This document shows, in pieces, positions 63,801-64,000 of a stretch of 64,000 bases of DNA. Made by a program: the position numbers and the translations under genes. Each line of letters starts with the position of its first letter. The stretch's first letter is position 1. Where the stretch lies: positions 124,001 to 188,000 of the forward strand of contig CAZCUX010000004.1 of NCBI GenBank assembly GCA_964502005.1. The letters run 5' to 3'. Below the pieces are notes generated by a model. That model was not told the origin of the DNA and did not search any database. It saw only the letters and a list, made by a program, of their open reading frames with translations. The DNA is from CAJWOS01 sp964502005 (GTDB lineage: Bacteria; Myxococcota_A; UBA796; UBA2385).

Positions 63801-64000
63801 TGACTTGGATTCCGCAGTTCTGGCTTGCTGCGGCGATAGCGGGCGTGGGCTCGGGCCCCCCTGCGCCGGGGTTAGAAGCGGCCGCCCGTCCACGAAGCGT
63901 CGCGATTGTCGTTGGCATTGACACGTATCCATTCGATGCCACCCTCGCAGATTTGCGCTTTGCGGGGGCCGATGCGCGTGCGATTTCCCAACTGTTCGAA
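63800..64000 (+). CDS. Caspase-family (peptidase C14) protein, cut by right window edge
   Basis: Only 67 codons are visible from ATG 63800. A signal-like N-terminus (WIPQFWLAAAIAGVG) is followed by the opening of a caspase p20 domain: RSVAIVVGIDTYPF and ADLRFAGADARAISQLF, the usual beta1-alpha1 sequence of bacterial metacaspase-like proteins. The catalytic His and Cys would lie beyond 64000. An exported caspase at the end of an outer-membrane-barrel operon is its main point of interest. Confidence 0.8.
   Translation, partial: MTWIPQFWLAAAIAGVGSGPPAPGLEAAARPRSVAIVVGIDTYPFDATLADLRFAGADARAISQLFE

Overview
The window is a GC-rich, gene-dense piece of bacterial chromosome. It has no rRNA, tRNA, CRISPR array or intact insertion sequence that I can recognise. 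The gene content points to a Myxococcota-like (deltaproteobacterial-type) organism: several lipoproteins with MopE-type Asp/Cys motifs and FG-GAP repeats, Hanks-type Ser/Thr kinases (one fused to a formylglycine-generating-enzyme-like domain), a hybrid histidine kinase with an AraC output domain, a PilZ protein and a caspase-family peptidase. The taxon is inferred from content only.

Left part (1-9.4 kb): the 3'-truncated S-adenosylhomocysteine hydrolase gene (ahcY, minus strand) is divergent from an ArsR-HTH/SAM-methyltransferase fusion of SahR type, with a perfect 10+10 bp inverted repeat between them. A PilZ protein, a DUF938 methyltransferase, two overlapping DUF4139 paralogues and two small paralogous Cys-containing proteins of unknown function follow.

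9.4-24.3 kb: kinase-FGE fusion with a two-TM partner; a 1088-aa MopE/FG-GAP lipoprotein; a secreted leucine-rich-repeat protein; an AlgI-like MBOAT plus AlgJ/AlgX-like pair for polysaccharide O-acylation; a second kinase overlapping a TPR protein; and a BMP-family binding lipoprotein with an (EG)14 tract.

24.6-38.7 kb: two overlapping FG-GAP lipoproteins, a 15-bp tandem dyad repeat, a 1299-aa hybrid sensor kinase, a beta-helix/SH3/chitosanase-like protein without signal peptide, a beta-propeller lipoprotein, a TetR regulator divergent from a membrane protein with two operator-like sites, and a decayed short-chain dehydrogenase.

39-52.5 kb is the most unusual region. An M14-like peptidase, an S41 peptidase and a small acidic protein precede a tightly overlapping five-gene minus-strand operon (50.8 to 43.8 kb). 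In transcription order it encodes an AllA-like ureidoglycolate lyase, a cyanuric-acid-hydrolase/barbiturase-family ring-opening amidohydrolase, an alpha/beta-hydrolase fused to a ThDP-dependent enzyme, an isochorismatase-like hydrolase, and a SulP permease with STAS and cyclic-nucleotide-binding domains. It looks like a catabolic pathway for a cyclic ureide whose substrate I cannot name. Two 142-bp copies of an almost identical multi-hairpin repeat (40020-40161 and 51665-51806) and three 36-bp palindromic elements lie in the gaps around it.

52.6-64 kb: a MopE/beta-helix lipoprotein; a CsoR-type regulator with a metal-permease/HMA fusion; a HAD hydrolase divergent from an OPA-type MFS transporter; a zinc-finger, single-TM protein; and a four-gene operon of two outer-membrane-barrel-like paralogues, a small exported protein and a caspase-family peptidase cut by the right edge.
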